Shown here: positions 44,464 through 54,800 of the stretch, one piece after another
Layout: every line of letters begins with the position of its first letter
Numbering within the stretch: the stretch's first letter is position 1
Assembly: GCA_964394665.1 (NCBI GenBank)
Contig: CAYMYN010000001.1
Location: 248,001-312,000 of the forward strand
Reading direction: 5' to 3'
Origin: CAYMYN01 sp964394665
GTDB lineage: Bacteria > Planctomycetota > UBA1135 > GCA-002686595
Length of the DNA stretch: 64,000 nt
Made by a program: the position numbers and the translations under genes
The notes under the pieces: generated by a model
The model's database searches: none
The model's input: only the letters and a program-made list of their open reading frames with translations
Told to the model about the DNA's origin: nothing

Positions 44464-44814
44464 GTGGGTGGCGCGCAACCCTAACCGACCGCGGGTTTCG
44501 AGACACGCGCCCGTCGGGCAGGAGCTCGCCCAGGGGCAGGGTCGGTCCTCGGCGCGGCGGCCTGCGCACCGAGGCATCTGGCCGGCCTCGTCGGGATCTC
44601 GACCCGGCTTCCCTCCGCGACCTGGTACCGGCGTAGGGACGAGCGCCCGGGAAACGGCACGCGCCCGCGCCAGGAGATTTCGGTGCCCACAGCAATCGGC
44701 CATCTCGCCAAATCGAGTGTTACTTCCCTATCCTCCCGCGGTCTACCCCAGCACGAGGCCATGGAAGGCCACCCGCGGGGATCCGAGAGTCCCGAACGCC
44801 GTAGGTCAAGAACC
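44464..44814. other. 351-bp divergent intergenic region
   Basis: This region lies between the TudS-like gene (minus) and the anchored protein at 44815 (plus). A less GC-rich patch near 44688-44745 is the likeliest promoter area, but no boxes could be assigned. An alternative ATG for the plus-strand gene lies at 44761. Confidence 0.35.
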
Positions 44815-46305
44815 ATGCGATCTCGCCACAGACACACCCGGTGGATTCTGATCTTCCTGCCACTCGCGGCACTCTTGGGGACCTGGGTGCTGATTGCCCC
44901 GGGGAGCCGACGAGCCGGCGTGACGCCCGGTGCAACGGCCCAGGCCGCCGAACTCTCCCCCGAGGATCCCCGCCCCGCCGATCTCGATCCGGGCCGGACG
45001 TCCAGCATCGAAGGACCCACGGAGTCCGGGCCCGAACCCCAGCCCAGCGACGCCCCGGGTTTGCGCGAGCTCTTCCGACGCATCGCCGCCGCGGAGGAGC
45101 GCATCGTGGACTCGACGCGCGCCTCCGGGTCGCCGGACGCGGCGCCCATCGCGGAGATCGAGGCCGCAATGAGCCTTCTGATCGCGGACGGGGCGATCCT
45201 CGAGGACGTGTTGACCTGGCTGCGACCCCACTCCGACGGCAGCCGACGCCTCGAGGATCGTGAGGAGTACGGCGCGATTCGCGCGCTCTACTGGTGGATG
45301 GTGATCGCTGCCGGCCGCGGAGAGGAGCGGGCCGTGGTGCTGCGGATCCTCGAGCACTTGCCCGAGTTGCACGCCGCATGCCGCGCCTTCTTGATCGACA
45401 ACCTGATCCTGGCCGCGAGCGACGGTCGCAAGGTCCTGGATGCCCAGTACCTGAACACGATCCTCGACCTCAGGCGGCGCCATCCGGACCTGGCCGCGCT
45501 CTACTCCGAGCTCCTGACCGGCATGGGGGAGTCATTGAACCCGGAGGAACGCAGCTCCTTCTTCTCCTTGTTCGTGGCCGAGAACAGCGATCCAGCGTTG
45601 ATCGGCGTGACGCTGCGAAACCTCCTGGAAGGCGTCCAGGTCGAGTTCGCCCTGCTCATCGCCCGGGAACTGTACGACGACGAGGCCACGTCCTCGGAGG
45701 TGCGCCGGGAGATCCTCGATGCCATCGCCGGACATGCCGACGTCTTCGCCGCGACTGAGTTCCTGACGGGGCGCGCTGACGGATCGGAGGTTCCGATCGA
45801 AACCTGGTTCGAACTGGGCATTCGCGAGGGCGCCGAGGTAGCCCTCGAGACGGCCTACCTCGACCTGGCCCAACGATCGGCGGATCCCAAGGCCCGTCAG
45901 TCGATCGTGATGGCGATGCTCTCGGCCTCACCCGATGCCCTGCTCTCGATCGCTCGCACCGACCCCGACCCGGGGGTCATGGGCCAGGCCCTCCTCACCC
46001 TTGCCCGGCCGGAGAACCTGCGCGCCGACCCGCAGCTCGCGACGCGCATCTTGGACCTGATCGACGAAGCCCTCGGCTCGCGGCCCGGCGAGATGAGTCC
46101 CGAGCGATTCCTGTTCGTCGGCTCGACCATTGGGAAGGAGGCTTCCCGCGCAAGGCAAACAGGGACCTTGGAGCGAGCTGTGGCCCTCCTGAGCCACATC
46201 GCCTTGGACAGGACGGCGGCCCTGGGCATGCGCGAGCAGGCTCTCACGGCCCTCAAACCCCTGATCAGCGCGGAGCAATGGGCCGTGCTGGAGTCGAGCT
46301 TCTGA
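44815..46305 (+). CDS. Membrane-anchored helical-repeat protein of unknown function
   Basis: The start at ATG 44815 gives 496 residues; ATG 44761 (18 residues longer, GAGG close upstream) is a possible alternative. A signal-anchor (WILIFLPLAALLGTWVLIA, about 10-28) leads to an acidic Pro-rich linker (about 45-80) and then an all-helical domain to the end (IAEIEAAMSLLIADGAILED, AVVLRILEHLPELHAACRAF, QVEFALLIARELYDDEATSS, AYLDLAQRSADPKARQSIVM). The repeated helix pairs suggest a HEAT- or TPR-like solenoid in the periplasm. No enzyme motif is seen. It precedes the small Cys-rich secreted protein by 98 bases on the same strand. Confidence 0.82.
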   Translation: MRSRHRHTRWILIFLPLAALLGTWVLIAPGSRRAGVTPGATAQAAELSPEDPRPADLDPGRTSSIEGPTESGPEPQPSDAPGLRELFRRIAAAEERIVDSTRASGSPDAAPIAEIEAAMSLLIADGAILEDVLTWLRPHSDGSRRLEDREEYGAIRALYWWMVIAAGRGEERAVVLRILEHLPELHAACRAFLIDNLILAASDGRKVLDAQYLNTILDLRRRHPDLAALYSELLTGMGESLNPEERSSFFSLFVAENSDPALIGVTLRNLLEGVQVEFALLIARELYDDEATSSEVRREILDAIAGHADVFAATEFLTGRADGSEVPIETWFELGIREGAEVALETAYLDLAQRSADPKARQSIVMAMLSASPDALLSIARTDPDPGVMGQALLTLARPENLRADPQLATRILDLIDEALGSRPGEMSPERFLFVGSTIGKEASRARQTGTLERAVALLSHIALDRTAALGMREQALTALKPLISAEQWAVLESSF

Positions 46306-46403
46306 ATCGAGGCAGCGGAGGTTGCTTCCTATCGAGACCTGTAGCTGGCACGGAGCCTGCGGATCTCCGTGAGACCCGGACAACCCATCCGCTGAGTGCC
46401 CAC

Positions 46404-46850
46404 ATGAACCAAGTCATCCGCCGCTGGGCGGCCACCGCGGCTGCGCTGCTCCTCTCCCAGTCCTTCTCGTTCGCAGCCGTTCCCCAGGGGGGCGACCTCG
46501 GGGCACCGTGCCCGAACAAGATGGCCACCAACGTGGAAGCCGAAGTCAAGGAACGGGGCCGCGCGCGCACCTGCGGCGTGGGAATCAAGATCCTCGGCGT
46601 CGGTGGGAGCATCATCGGATCGAGGTGCCCCCGGTTCGAGATCAAGATCCCCGCCCATCAGACCTGCAAGGGGGATCCTGCCGAGGGCATGAAGTGCATT
46701 CCCGACGGCGTGCTGAGGATCGAGATCCGCGAGTGCAATTGCGGTGGCCTCATCATCCCCTATCTGAATACCGGGCTGCCGACCACGTGCACCTGCGGGG
46801 GCTGGGGCGACGGAGGCCAGGTCGAGACCTTCCGGACCGTGAGCTGCTGA
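46404..46850 (+). CDS. Small secreted cysteine-rich protein
   Basis: This is a 148-residue protein with signal peptide MNQVIRRWAATAAALLLSQS (cleavage near FSFAAVP, about 25). The mature part carries ten Cys, including ECNCGG and TCTCGGW near the C-terminus and a final SC, which suggests several disulfides and an extracytoplasmic location. Beta-strand-like stretches (VGIKILGVGGSIIGSRCPRF, GVLRIEIRECNCGG) alternate. No family was recognised. The Cys spacing loosely recalls the N-terminal part of the secreted protein at 11728-13329. It lies on the same strand as the solenoid protein at 44815-46305. Confidence 0.8.
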   Translation: MNQVIRRWAATAAALLLSQSFSFAAVPQGGDLGAPCPNKMATNVEAEVKERGRARTCGVGIKILGVGGSIIGSRCPRFEIKIPAHQTCKGDPAEGMKCIPDGVLRIEIRECNCGGLIIPYLNTGLPTTCTCGGWGDGGQVETFRTVSC

Positions 46851-46891
46851 CCCCGGCCATCGGGAGGATGGAGAGACGCGTTCGCCCGGGG

Positions 46892-48292
46892 CTACGCTCC
46901 GCGGCGAACGCTTGGCACTGCGGGCCGGCCGAGGAGGTGGGCGAGGGCGCGTTCGAGGGTGGGGTAGGTGAAGCGGAAGTCGGTCTCGGTGAGGCGGCGG
47001 GGGTGGACGCGGGTGGAGGCGAGCAGGAGGGCGTCGGCGAGCTCGCCGAAGGCCGCGCGGGCGGCGAAGGCCGGGAAGGGCGCGAAGGCGGGGCGGCGCA
47101 GGGCGTGGCCCAGGGCGCGGCCGAAGTCGCGGTTGGAGACGGGTTCGGGGGCGACCGCGTTGACCGGGCCCACGAGGCGCTCGTCGAGCAACGCGCGGTG
47201 CAGCACGCCGATCAGGTCGTCGAGCGCGATCCAACTCATCCACTGACGCCCGTGCCCGAGCGGCCCGCCCAGGCCGAGCTTGAAGGGCGTCATCATGCGC
47301 GCCAGGGCGCCGCCGCGGGGCGAGAGCACGACCCCGGTGCGCGCGTGCACGACGCGGATGCCGGCCGCGCGCGCCGCGTCGGCGGCCCGCTCCCAACGTT
47401 CGCAGACCTCAGGCAGGAAGCCCTGGCCGCGCGCACTCGTCTCGTCGAGCTGCTCCTCGCCGCGCTCGCCGTAGAAGCCGATCGCCGAGGCGCACACGAG
47501 GACCGACGGTTGGCGTTCCAGCCCGGCGAGCACCTCGGCCAGCCGACGCGTGCCCTCCACGCGGCTCGATTCGATGCGCGCCTTGCGCTCCGGGCTCCAA
47601 CGGCCGGCGGCGATGTTCTCACCCGCCAGGTGCACGAACGCGTCGAGCCCCTCCAGGGCCTCGCGGTCGACGCGCGCCTCGCCCTCCGCGCTCCAGCGCA
47701 CCTCGTCCAGCTCCCGAGCCTCGCGGCGCACGAGACGCAGGACCTCGTGCCCGCCGCTGGTGAGGAAAGGCACGAGCGCCGAGCCGACGAGCCCGCTCGC
47801 CCCGCTGACCGCGATGCGCAGCGCGCGCCGGGTGCCGGCGTGGCGCGCCAGGTCGTCGGCGAGCACGCGGTGGCGGTAGGCGAACAGGCGTTCGATGCGC
47901 CGGCGGGCGAACGCGCCGCCGAACACCTGCCCGAGACCCCCCAGGGGCAACTCGTACTGCACCCGATCCTCGAGGGTGCTCGCGCCGGCCGGGCCGGGAA
48001 GGAAGCGGTGCAGGTGATCCCAGCTTCGGAACGGCCCCGAGCGCTGCACGTCGCGGAAGGCGAGCGGCTCGCCGGGCTCGACGTGCTCGGCCACCCAACG
48101 CTGGCGCAGGGGACCCAGGCGCGTGACGAGCTCGACCCGGCCTCCGGGCGCGATGCCCCCGCTGCGCGCTTCGATCGCGACGGACTCCCAGGGCGGCGTC
48201 AAACGCTCGAGCGCCCCCTCGCGGCCGTGCCAGGCCAGGGCCTCCTCGGCGGGGACGGGGAGTTCGACTCGGCGGACGAAGGTCGTGGGCAC
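46892..48292 (-). CDS. SRPBCC domain fused to TIGR01777-family NAD(P)-dependent epimerase
   Basis: This is a 466-residue cytoplasmic protein. Residues 1-150 form an SRPBCC/START-like ligand-binding domain (FVRRVELPVPAEEALAWHGR, WVAEHVEPGEPLAFRDVQRS, LEDRVQYELPLGGLG). Residues 158-455 are an atypical short-chain dehydrogenase of the TIGR01777 (YfcH-like) family: Rossmann motif VSGASGLVGSALVPFL (GASGLVG 164-170), FVHLAGENIAAGRWSPERKA, SAIGFYGERGEE, GGPLGHGRQWMSWIALDDL and VNAVAPEPVSNRDFGRALG. The fusion is a recurrent architecture in bacteria. The substrate is unknown; members bind NADP. Confidence 0.95.
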   Translation of the reverse strand: MPTTFVRRVELPVPAEEALAWHGREGALERLTPPWESVAIEARSGGIAPGGRVELVTRLGPLRQRWVAEHVEPGEPLAFRDVQRSGPFRSWDHLHRFLPGPAGASTLEDRVQYELPLGGLGQVFGGAFARRRIERLFAYRHRVLADDLARHAGTRRALRIAVSGASGLVGSALVPFLTSGGHEVLRLVRREARELDEVRWSAEGEARVDREALEGLDAFVHLAGENIAAGRWSPERKARIESSRVEGTRRLAEVLAGLERQPSVLVCASAIGFYGERGEEQLDETSARGQGFLPEVCERWERAADAARAAGIRVVHARTGVVLSPRGGALARMMTPFKLGLGGPLGHGRQWMSWIALDDLIGVLHRALLDERLVGPVNAVAPEPVSNRDFGRALGHALRRPAFAPFPAFAARAAFGELADALLLASTRVHPRRLTETDFRFTYPTLERALAHLLGRPAVPSVRRGA

Positions 48293-48379
48293 GGCGGTCC
48301 GGGGTGGGCTGGAGACGGTTCGGGGAGGGCGGCCGAGGGGGTACGCGCGCGGGGCCGCCGCGGAGGTGCGCGACCCGCG

Positions 48380-51019
48380 TCAGGGTCCTTCCTCGAGCAA
48401 CGTGCGGGCGCGCCGCAGGTCGACCGTCGCTGCCGGCTGATCCGCCAGCAGCCGCAGGGCCTCCTCGAGGGGCCCGCGCGCCTCCTGCGCGCGCGCGAGC
48501 TTGAGCAGGCACTCACCCAGGGCCAGCTCGGCGCGCCCCCGGGCCAGGGGCTCGGAGGCCGGATCGGCGCGCAGGAGGGCGGCCGACTCCTCGAACACGG
48601 CCAGGGCCTCCTGCGCCCCGGCGCTCTCGAGCAGGAAGCGTCCGAACCCGTGCAGCGCCACGGCCAGGTCGAGCGGCGATCCGGCCGGCGCGCGGCGCAG
48701 CTCGACCGCCCGCTCCCAGCTCGCGCGGGCCGCGCCGCGCTCGCCGCGCGCCCGCTGGAACGCCGCCAGCTTCATGTGCAGGCCCGCCAGGGACGGGTGG
48801 TCGGCCCCCAGGCGTCCGCGCTCGAGCTCGAGCGCCTCGCCCAGGTTCCCCGCGGCGCCCTCGAGGTCCCCCAGGACGACGCGCATCCCCCCCAGGTTGG
48901 CGAGCGTGCGCCCCAGGCCCGGCTCGCCGGCGCCGCGCAGGACGCGCATGCCCTCGGCGGCCTCCTCCAGCAGCGCGATCGCGCGCTCGCGCTCCCCGAG
49001 CTGCCAGACCGGGAGCGCCAGATTCTGCAGCGACTGGAGGGTCAGGGCGTGGCGCGGGGTGAGCACGGCGCGGCGGATCTCGAGCGCCTCGGCGAGCAGC
49101 TCCGCCGCCGGCCCGTACTCGCCGCGGTCGAGGTGGATGCCCGCCAGGTTGTTGGCGCTCTCGGCCACCGGCAGGCTGCGCGCGCCCTGGCGGCGGCGCA
49201 GAGCCAAGGCCTCGCGGTGCAGCTCCTCCGCGCCGGCCAGGTCCCCCAGGCGCCGGCGGCACACAGCCAGGTCGTTGGCCAGGGTCGCGACGTCGGTGTG
49301 GGTCCCTAGGGGAAGGGAACGGTTCAGCTCCAGGGCTCGCTCGAAGCACGCGGCGGCGGCCTGGGGCTCGCCGCGCTCGTGGTGCAGGAGGCCCAGGCTG
49401 CGCAACGAGAGCGCCGTCTCGAGGGAGCGCGCCCCGAAGGTCCGCTCGCGCACGGCGAGGGCTTCGCGCGCGAGCGCCGCGGCGTCATCGAGGGCGCCCA
49501 GGCGGAGCGCGATGCGGCCCAGGGCGTCGAGCAGATTGGCGCGCAGGTGCGGCCGGCCGGCGTGCTGCACGCGCACGCGCTCGGCCTGCAGGTCCACGCG
49601 CTCGAGGGCCGCCGCCCGCCGCGCCGGGTCGGCCGAGAGATCCGAGGTCAGGAACGTGTCGAGCACGAAGTCGGCCACGCCCTCCAGGGATTCGGCTTCG
49701 ATGCGCGCGTGCTCGGCCTCGGCCAGCGCGCGGCGTCCCCCGCGCCAGGTAGCGACCAGGGCTACGCCGAGGGCGAGCAGCACCGCCGCCGCGGCCGCGA
49801 CTTGGATGCGGTTGCGGCGCACGAACTTGGCCGTGCGGTAGCGCAGCGAATCCTCGCGCGCCGCGACCGGCAGCCCCGCCAGGTGGCGCTCGAGGTCCTC
49901 GGCCAGCGCCCGCGCCGAGGCGTAGCGCCGCTCGGGCTCCTTGCGCAGGGCCATCAACACGATGCGGTCGAGGTCGCCCTGCAGGAGCCGGCGCAGGGCA
50001 CCGGGCGTCGTGGCGCGGCGGGCTGCGACCTCCGCCGGGCTCGCCCCCCCGTCCGCCGGCGTGCCGGCATCCTGCCGTGGCCCGCGCAGCAACGCGTCGC
50101 TGGGTCGCTCGGGCATCCGCTCGGTCACGGTCCGCTGCCAATCCACCGGGCTGCGGCTGTGGCGCTCGAACGGCTTGGATCCTGCCAGCAGCTCGTAGAG
50201 CATCACGCCCAGCGAATACACGTCGATGGCCGTCGTCACCGGACCGCCGGTGAGCTGCTCGGGGCTGGCGTACTCGGGCGTCAGAACCCGGGCGACGGTG
50301 CGCGTCGCGGCGCGCTCGGCCGGGTCGTCGTCGAGCAGGCGCGCGATGCCGAAGTCGAGCAGCTTGGGGCCGCCGTGCTCGTCGACCAGCACGTTGCTGG
50401 GCTTGAGGTCGCGGTGCACGATCAGGTTGCGGTGCGCGAAGTCGACCGCGCGGCAGACGTCGGCGAAGAGGCGCAGACGCCCGGCGACGGGCAGGCGCCG
50501 CTCGTCGCAGAAGCGGTCGATCGGCAGCCCGCGCACGAGCTCCATGACCAGGTACGGGCTGCCGCCGTCCGCGCTGCCGCCGTCGTAGAGGCGCGCGATG
50601 TGCGGGTGGTCGAGGGCCGCCAGGGCGCGGCGCTCGAGCTCGAAGCGGCGCACGGTGGTCGAGGAGACGCGCTCGGCGCGGATCAGCTTGACCGCCACGT
50701 CGCGCTCGAAGAGGCCGTCGGTGCGCTGGGCGCGGTAGACGACCCCCATGCCGCCCGAGGCCAGGCGCTCGACCAGGCGGTAGGGGCCGAGCTCGCGGCC
50801 CAGCAGGACGTCCTCGCCGGCCAGCCAGGTGCCGCGCTCGAGGGACTCGAGGAAGTCGCCCGAGCCGTCCTGGTCCTTGCGCAGCAGGCGCTCCACCTGC
50901 GCGACCACGTCCGGTGCGGCGGCGCGCTCGGCGTCGAGCAGCGCGCGGCGCTCCGGGCCGTCCAGCTCGACCGCGCGCTCGAACAGGTCCTCGACCCGCG
51001 CCCAGGTCTCAGACCCCAT
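48380..51019 (-). CDS. Transmembrane Ser/Thr protein kinase with periplasmic TPR repeats
   Basis: The protein has 879 residues from ATG 51019, which overlaps the sigma factor stop by 11 bases. An N-terminal helical module (VEDLFERAVELDGPERRALL, about 9-50) is followed by a Hanks-type kinase (about 78-385): ASGGMGVVY (87-95), VAVKLI (Lys111), HRDLKPSN (202-209), DFG (222-224), SPEQ (252-255). A single TM helix (RIQVAAAAAVLLALGVALVA, about 404-423) separates it from TPR repeats of the type seen in tetratricopeptide kinases (ARALNRSLPLGTH-like units, e.g. LANDLAVCRRRLGDLAGAEE and NLAGIHLDRGEYGPAAELLA). It probably senses envelope signals and phosphorylates cytoplasmic targets, with the linked ECF sigma factor the obvious candidate. 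Confidence 0.95.
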   Translation of the reverse strand: MGSETWARVEDLFERAVELDGPERRALLDAERAAAPDVVAQVERLLRKDQDGSGDFLESLERGTWLAGEDVLLGRELGPYRLVERLASGGMGVVYRAQRTDGLFERDVAVKLIRAERVSSTTVRRFELERRALAALDHPHIARLYDGGSADGGSPYLVMELVRGLPIDRFCDERRLPVAGRLRLFADVCRAVDFAHRNLIVHRDLKPSNVLVDEHGGPKLLDFGIARLLDDDPAERAATRTVARVLTPEYASPEQLTGGPVTTAIDVYSLGVMLYELLAGSKPFERHSRSPVDWQRTVTERMPERPSDALLRGPRQDAGTPADGGASPAEVAARRATTPGALRRLLQGDLDRIVLMALRKEPERRYASARALAEDLERHLAGLPVAAREDSLRYRTAKFVRRNRIQVAAAAAVLLALGVALVATWRGGRRALAEAEHARIEAESLEGVADFVLDTFLTSDLSADPARRAAALERVDLQAERVRVQHAGRPHLRANLLDALGRIALRLGALDDAAALAREALAVRERTFGARSLETALSLRSLGLLHHERGEPQAAAACFERALELNRSLPLGTHTDVATLANDLAVCRRRLGDLAGAEELHREALALRRRQGARSLPVAESANNLAGIHLDRGEYGPAAELLAEALEIRRAVLTPRHALTLQSLQNLALPVWQLGERERAIALLEEAAEGMRVLRGAGEPGLGRTLANLGGMRVVLGDLEGAAGNLGEALELERGRLGADHPSLAGLHMKLAAFQRARGERGAARASWERAVELRRAPAGSPLDLAVALHGFGRFLLESAGAQEALAVFEESAALLRADPASEPLARGRAELALGECLLKLARAQEARGPLEEALRLLADQPAATVDLRRARTLLEEGP

Positions 51020-51575
51020 CCGCGCCCTCCAGCTCGTCGCGCAGCCAGGCCCGCGCCAGGCGCCATTCGCGGCGCACCGTGGGTTCGGAGACGCCGAGCA
51101 CCCGCGCCAGCTCGGCATGGTTCAGACCGGCGAAGAAGCGCAGCTCGACGATGCGCGCCTTGCGCGGCGAGAGGCCCGCGAGCTTGGCGAGGGCCGCGTC
51201 GAGCTCGATCCAGCGCTGCTCCTCGGGTGCGGCCGGGTCCTGGGACTCGAGCGAGCGCCGCTGGGCCGCGCCGCCGCGCTTGGCGGTCGCGCGGGCGCGT
51301 GCGTGGTCGACGAGCACGCGCCGGATGGCCGTGGCCGCCGCGCCGAAGAAGTGGGCGCGGTTCTCGAAGCTCGGGCCGTCGCCCTCGGGGCCCACCAGAC
51401 GCAGGTAGGCCTCGTTCACCAGGGCCGTGGGCTGCAGGGTGTGGTCGGGGCGCTCCCCCGCGAGCTCGCGCCGCGCCAGCTCGCGCAACTCGTCGTAGAG
51501 CCGGCGGGCCAGCTCCGCGGCGGCCTCGGGGCGCCCGTCCTGGGCGTCCTGCAGGATGCGGTGGACTTCGCTCAT
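51009..51575 (-). CDS. ECF-type RNA polymerase sigma factor, paired with kinase
   Basis: This is a 188-residue sigma factor of the same group as the one at 41851-42438. Region 2 spans about 10-95 (LARRLYDELRELARRELAGE, HTLQPTALVNEAYLRLVG, HFFGAAATAIRRVLVDHARA); region 4 spans about 125-180 (LAGLSPRKARIVELRFFAGL, HAELARVLGVSEPTVRREWR). It is the first gene of a two-gene unit whose second gene is the overlapping kinase. No anti-sigma gene is adjacent. Confidence 0.95.
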   Translation of the reverse strand: MSEVHRILQDAQDGRPEAAAELARRLYDELRELARRELAGERPDHTLQPTALVNEAYLRLVGPEGDGPSFENRAHFFGAAATAIRRVLVDHARARATAKRGGAAQRRSLESQDPAAPEEQRWIELDAALAKLAGLSPRKARIVELRFFAGLNHAELARVLGVSEPTVRREWRLARAWLRDELEGADGV

Positions 51576-51817
51576 CGGGCCTCGCTGATGCTACCCGCGG
51601 CGCTCAGCCAGGGGCGTGCCGACCGATCCCGGGGAGCCCGGCGGCCGTTTCCTCGGATCCGTGATCGGGCACGGGGATCGCTCCCGCATGGTCCAAGGGG
51701 CCTACTCGACCCCCCGCGGCAGACCGCCGTCCGCAGCGCGGATCCCCCGTCCAGGACCTGGACCGCGCACCGCTCCACAGCCCCCGCCCGCTCGCAGGCC
51801 CCAGCCCCCCGACTCCC

Positions 51818-54800
51818 ATGCAGCCCCTCCTGCCCGCGTCGCGACGTCTCGCTGCGTGCCTCGCCCCGCTCGGCCTCCTACTGGGCGCCGTGTGCCCCAT
51901 CGCGGGCGCCCAGTCCTACAAGCTGAGCGAGGACTTCGACGGCCTCGCGCCGCCGGGCCCCGGGCAACAGGGGCCGCCCGCGCTCGTGCAGGCGGGCTGG
52001 ATCTTCCGCAACCAGAGCGCGCCCCTCGCCTCGGCCGCCTTCGGACCGGGCGCCGCCCCGGGCTTCCCGCACTCCAGCACGGGGTTCCTGCAGGCCTCCT
52101 CGAACGCCGCCGGCCAATTCGGCGCCCAGCTCTCGAGCTGGGCCATCCTGCCCCCCGTGCCCAACCAGGCTGCGGGAGACCTGCTCTCGATCCAGGCCCT
52201 CGACGGCAACTACCCCGGTGCGGAGACCTTCCTCGAGGTGCGCTACTCCCCCACGGGCGCGACCGGCACGGGGAGCGGCCCCTTCGACGTCGGCGATTTC
52301 ACCGAGGTGCTCTTCGCGGGCGAGCTCTCGCTCTCGACGCAGTACGTCTACACCCAGGTCGAGGCGCTCCTGCCCGGCCCCGGCCGCGTCGCCCTGCGCT
52401 TCCACAGCCCCGCGATCTCGAACTTCATGAGCTCCGCCGTGCTCTACCTCGACGGCCTGCGCGTGGGGGGCGAGCCGCCGCCGCCCTGCGGCCTCGACCT
52501 GCCCGGACCCGGCGAGACGGTCACCTGGACCGCCGCCGGCTCGCCCTACACGATCTGCCAGAGCCTCCTGATCCCGCCGGGCGCGAAGCTCGTCCTGGCC
52601 CCCGGCGTGAGCGTGGAGTTCGCGCTCAGCGCCGACCTGCTGGTCGAGGGCGAGCTGCACGCCCGCGGAACGGCCCAAGCCCCGGTGCGGCTCGAGGGCA
52701 ACAACGTCAGCGGCCTGCGCGCGGAGGGCGGCACGCTCCGGCTCGAGTTCGTCGACGTGCGCGCGGGCATCAGCGTCCACGCGCACGGCACCCTGGAGGC
52801 GTTCGACTCGACCTTCGCGCACGTCGCGTGGCTCTCGACCCTGGGCTTCCCCAACTTCACGCGCCTGGAGCGCTGCGAGCTGCGTTCGCAGGTCGCGAGC
52901 CTCACGGGCACCTCGGTCCTCGAGGACGTCCTCGTCCCCGACCCCACCTCCCTGGTCGGCCTGCGCGGTTTCTGGAGCGTGGACGGACTCGTGTCGCACG
53001 CGCCCCTGGTCTTCGGCAACGACCTGCAGGACCGCGTGATCGACGGCGTCACCGTCACGGGCTCCGGCGCGCCGGCTCTGGAGTTGAACGGCGGCCCCGC
53101 CGACTTCCTCCTGGGCGCGAACAACGTGCTCAGCGGGAACACCTACCCGGTCTGGATCCGCTTCGCCGGCCTGCACCCCGCGAGTTCGCTCCCCGCCGCG
53201 GGCAATCTGAACGACGCGATCCTGGGCTTCCGCAACCTGACCGGTGTGTTGCGCACGCGGCCTTCGCTGCCGGACTTCGGCCTGCCCTACCACTTCCTCG
53301 AGCGCGGCACGGCCTCGGGCCGGGTCCAGATCGCGCCCGGCGCGCGGCTGCTCTTCGGCCCCGAAGGCGGCCTGACGGTCACCGCCGACCGCGGTCAGGA
53401 TCCCATCCTGCGCGGCCTACCGGGCGAGCCGATCCGCTTCGAGCGCCTGGACCCGGACCAGGCCTGGCTCTCCCTGGCCTCGATCTTCGGCCTGACCCTC
53501 TTCGAGCACCTGGACATCGACGGTGCCGGGATCGGCGTCGTCGCCAGCCAGGCGGAGCTGCTCCTGCGCGACTCGACGATCCGCAACTGCGGGGTCGGCG
53601 CCGCCCCCGCGAGCGACGGCCACATGTTCGGCTCCGGCGTGCGCTTCCTCGGCAACCAGGTCGGTCTGCGTAACGACACGACGGGCCTGGCCTCTTCGAT
53701 CGGGACCGGCATCCACTTCGACGGTGCGGAGCGGCCCAACGTGTTCGAGGGCAACACCCTCGCCGCCGAGAACGTCCCGACGACCCTCGGCCACCACCAC
53801 GAGTTCCCCGCAGCGCACAACTGGTGGGGCCACGCCACCGGCCCCTTCGAGGCCAACGTCCACCCGCAGGGCCAGGGCGATCCGGTGAGCTGGGTCGACT
53901 TCCAGCCCTTCCTCACGGCAGCCCCCGACCTGGGCGACCAGCGCCCCGTCGTACGGCTCGTGACGCGCCTGCACCCGGTCGTGCTGCCCGGCGAGAAGAT
54001 CTTCATCGAGTGGGAGGCCGAGGACGACGGGGTCATCGTCGAGTTCGACGTGCAGGTACTCTCGAGCGACGTCGACGCGCCCTATCAGACCTATGTCGAC
54101 CTACTCTCTGACCTGCCCGGCAGTGCCCGCCGCTGCGAGCTCGTCGTACCCGACATCGGCCTGCACCCCTACGAGCGCTTCCCCTTCCGCATCGTGGCGC
54201 GCGACGACGCGAGTAACGTCGGCTTCGAGCAGTTCCAGCTCCCGATCCCCCACCGGACGCCCTCCGGCGTGGTCGTGTTCCACACTCCCTTCGAGAACTT
54301 CCGCGGCGGCGAGGCGATCGAGGTCTGCTACGACGCCGTCGGCCTCGGCTCGCCCTTCCCCACCTTCTACGTCGAAGCCGCCGCCGACGACCGCATGGAA
54401 CTGTCGGCATCGGGACCGGGTGGACTCAATCAGTGCACCTACAGCACGCTGACGATTCCTTACGTCAGCACCGATCGCGCGCGGGTGGCGATCCGGGCCG
54501 AGGACAACTGGAACCGCGACGAGTGGTATTTCAGCGAACCCTTCGAGATCCGCCCCGACCCACGCCTGGGGGACGCGCCCCCGACCGTCGCGATGACCGC
54601 GCCCCTCGCCGGCCGCATCTTCCACAGCGACGGCCTGATCCCGATCGTGTGGGAGGCCGCCGACGACCACGGCCTGTTCGAGTTCCGCATCCAGGCCTCC
54701 TTCAACGGCGGTCTCTCCTTCCACACCATCGCGCCCTCGCTGCCCCCGACGGCGCGCCGGTACGTGTGGAAGCTCCCCAAGAGCACCGGCGTGGCCGATC

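Noticed and set aside
46508..49309. 933-residue open frame on the plus strand
   Set aside because: It is antisense to the SRPBCC-TIGR01777 gene and the kinase gene, both strongly supported by family motifs.
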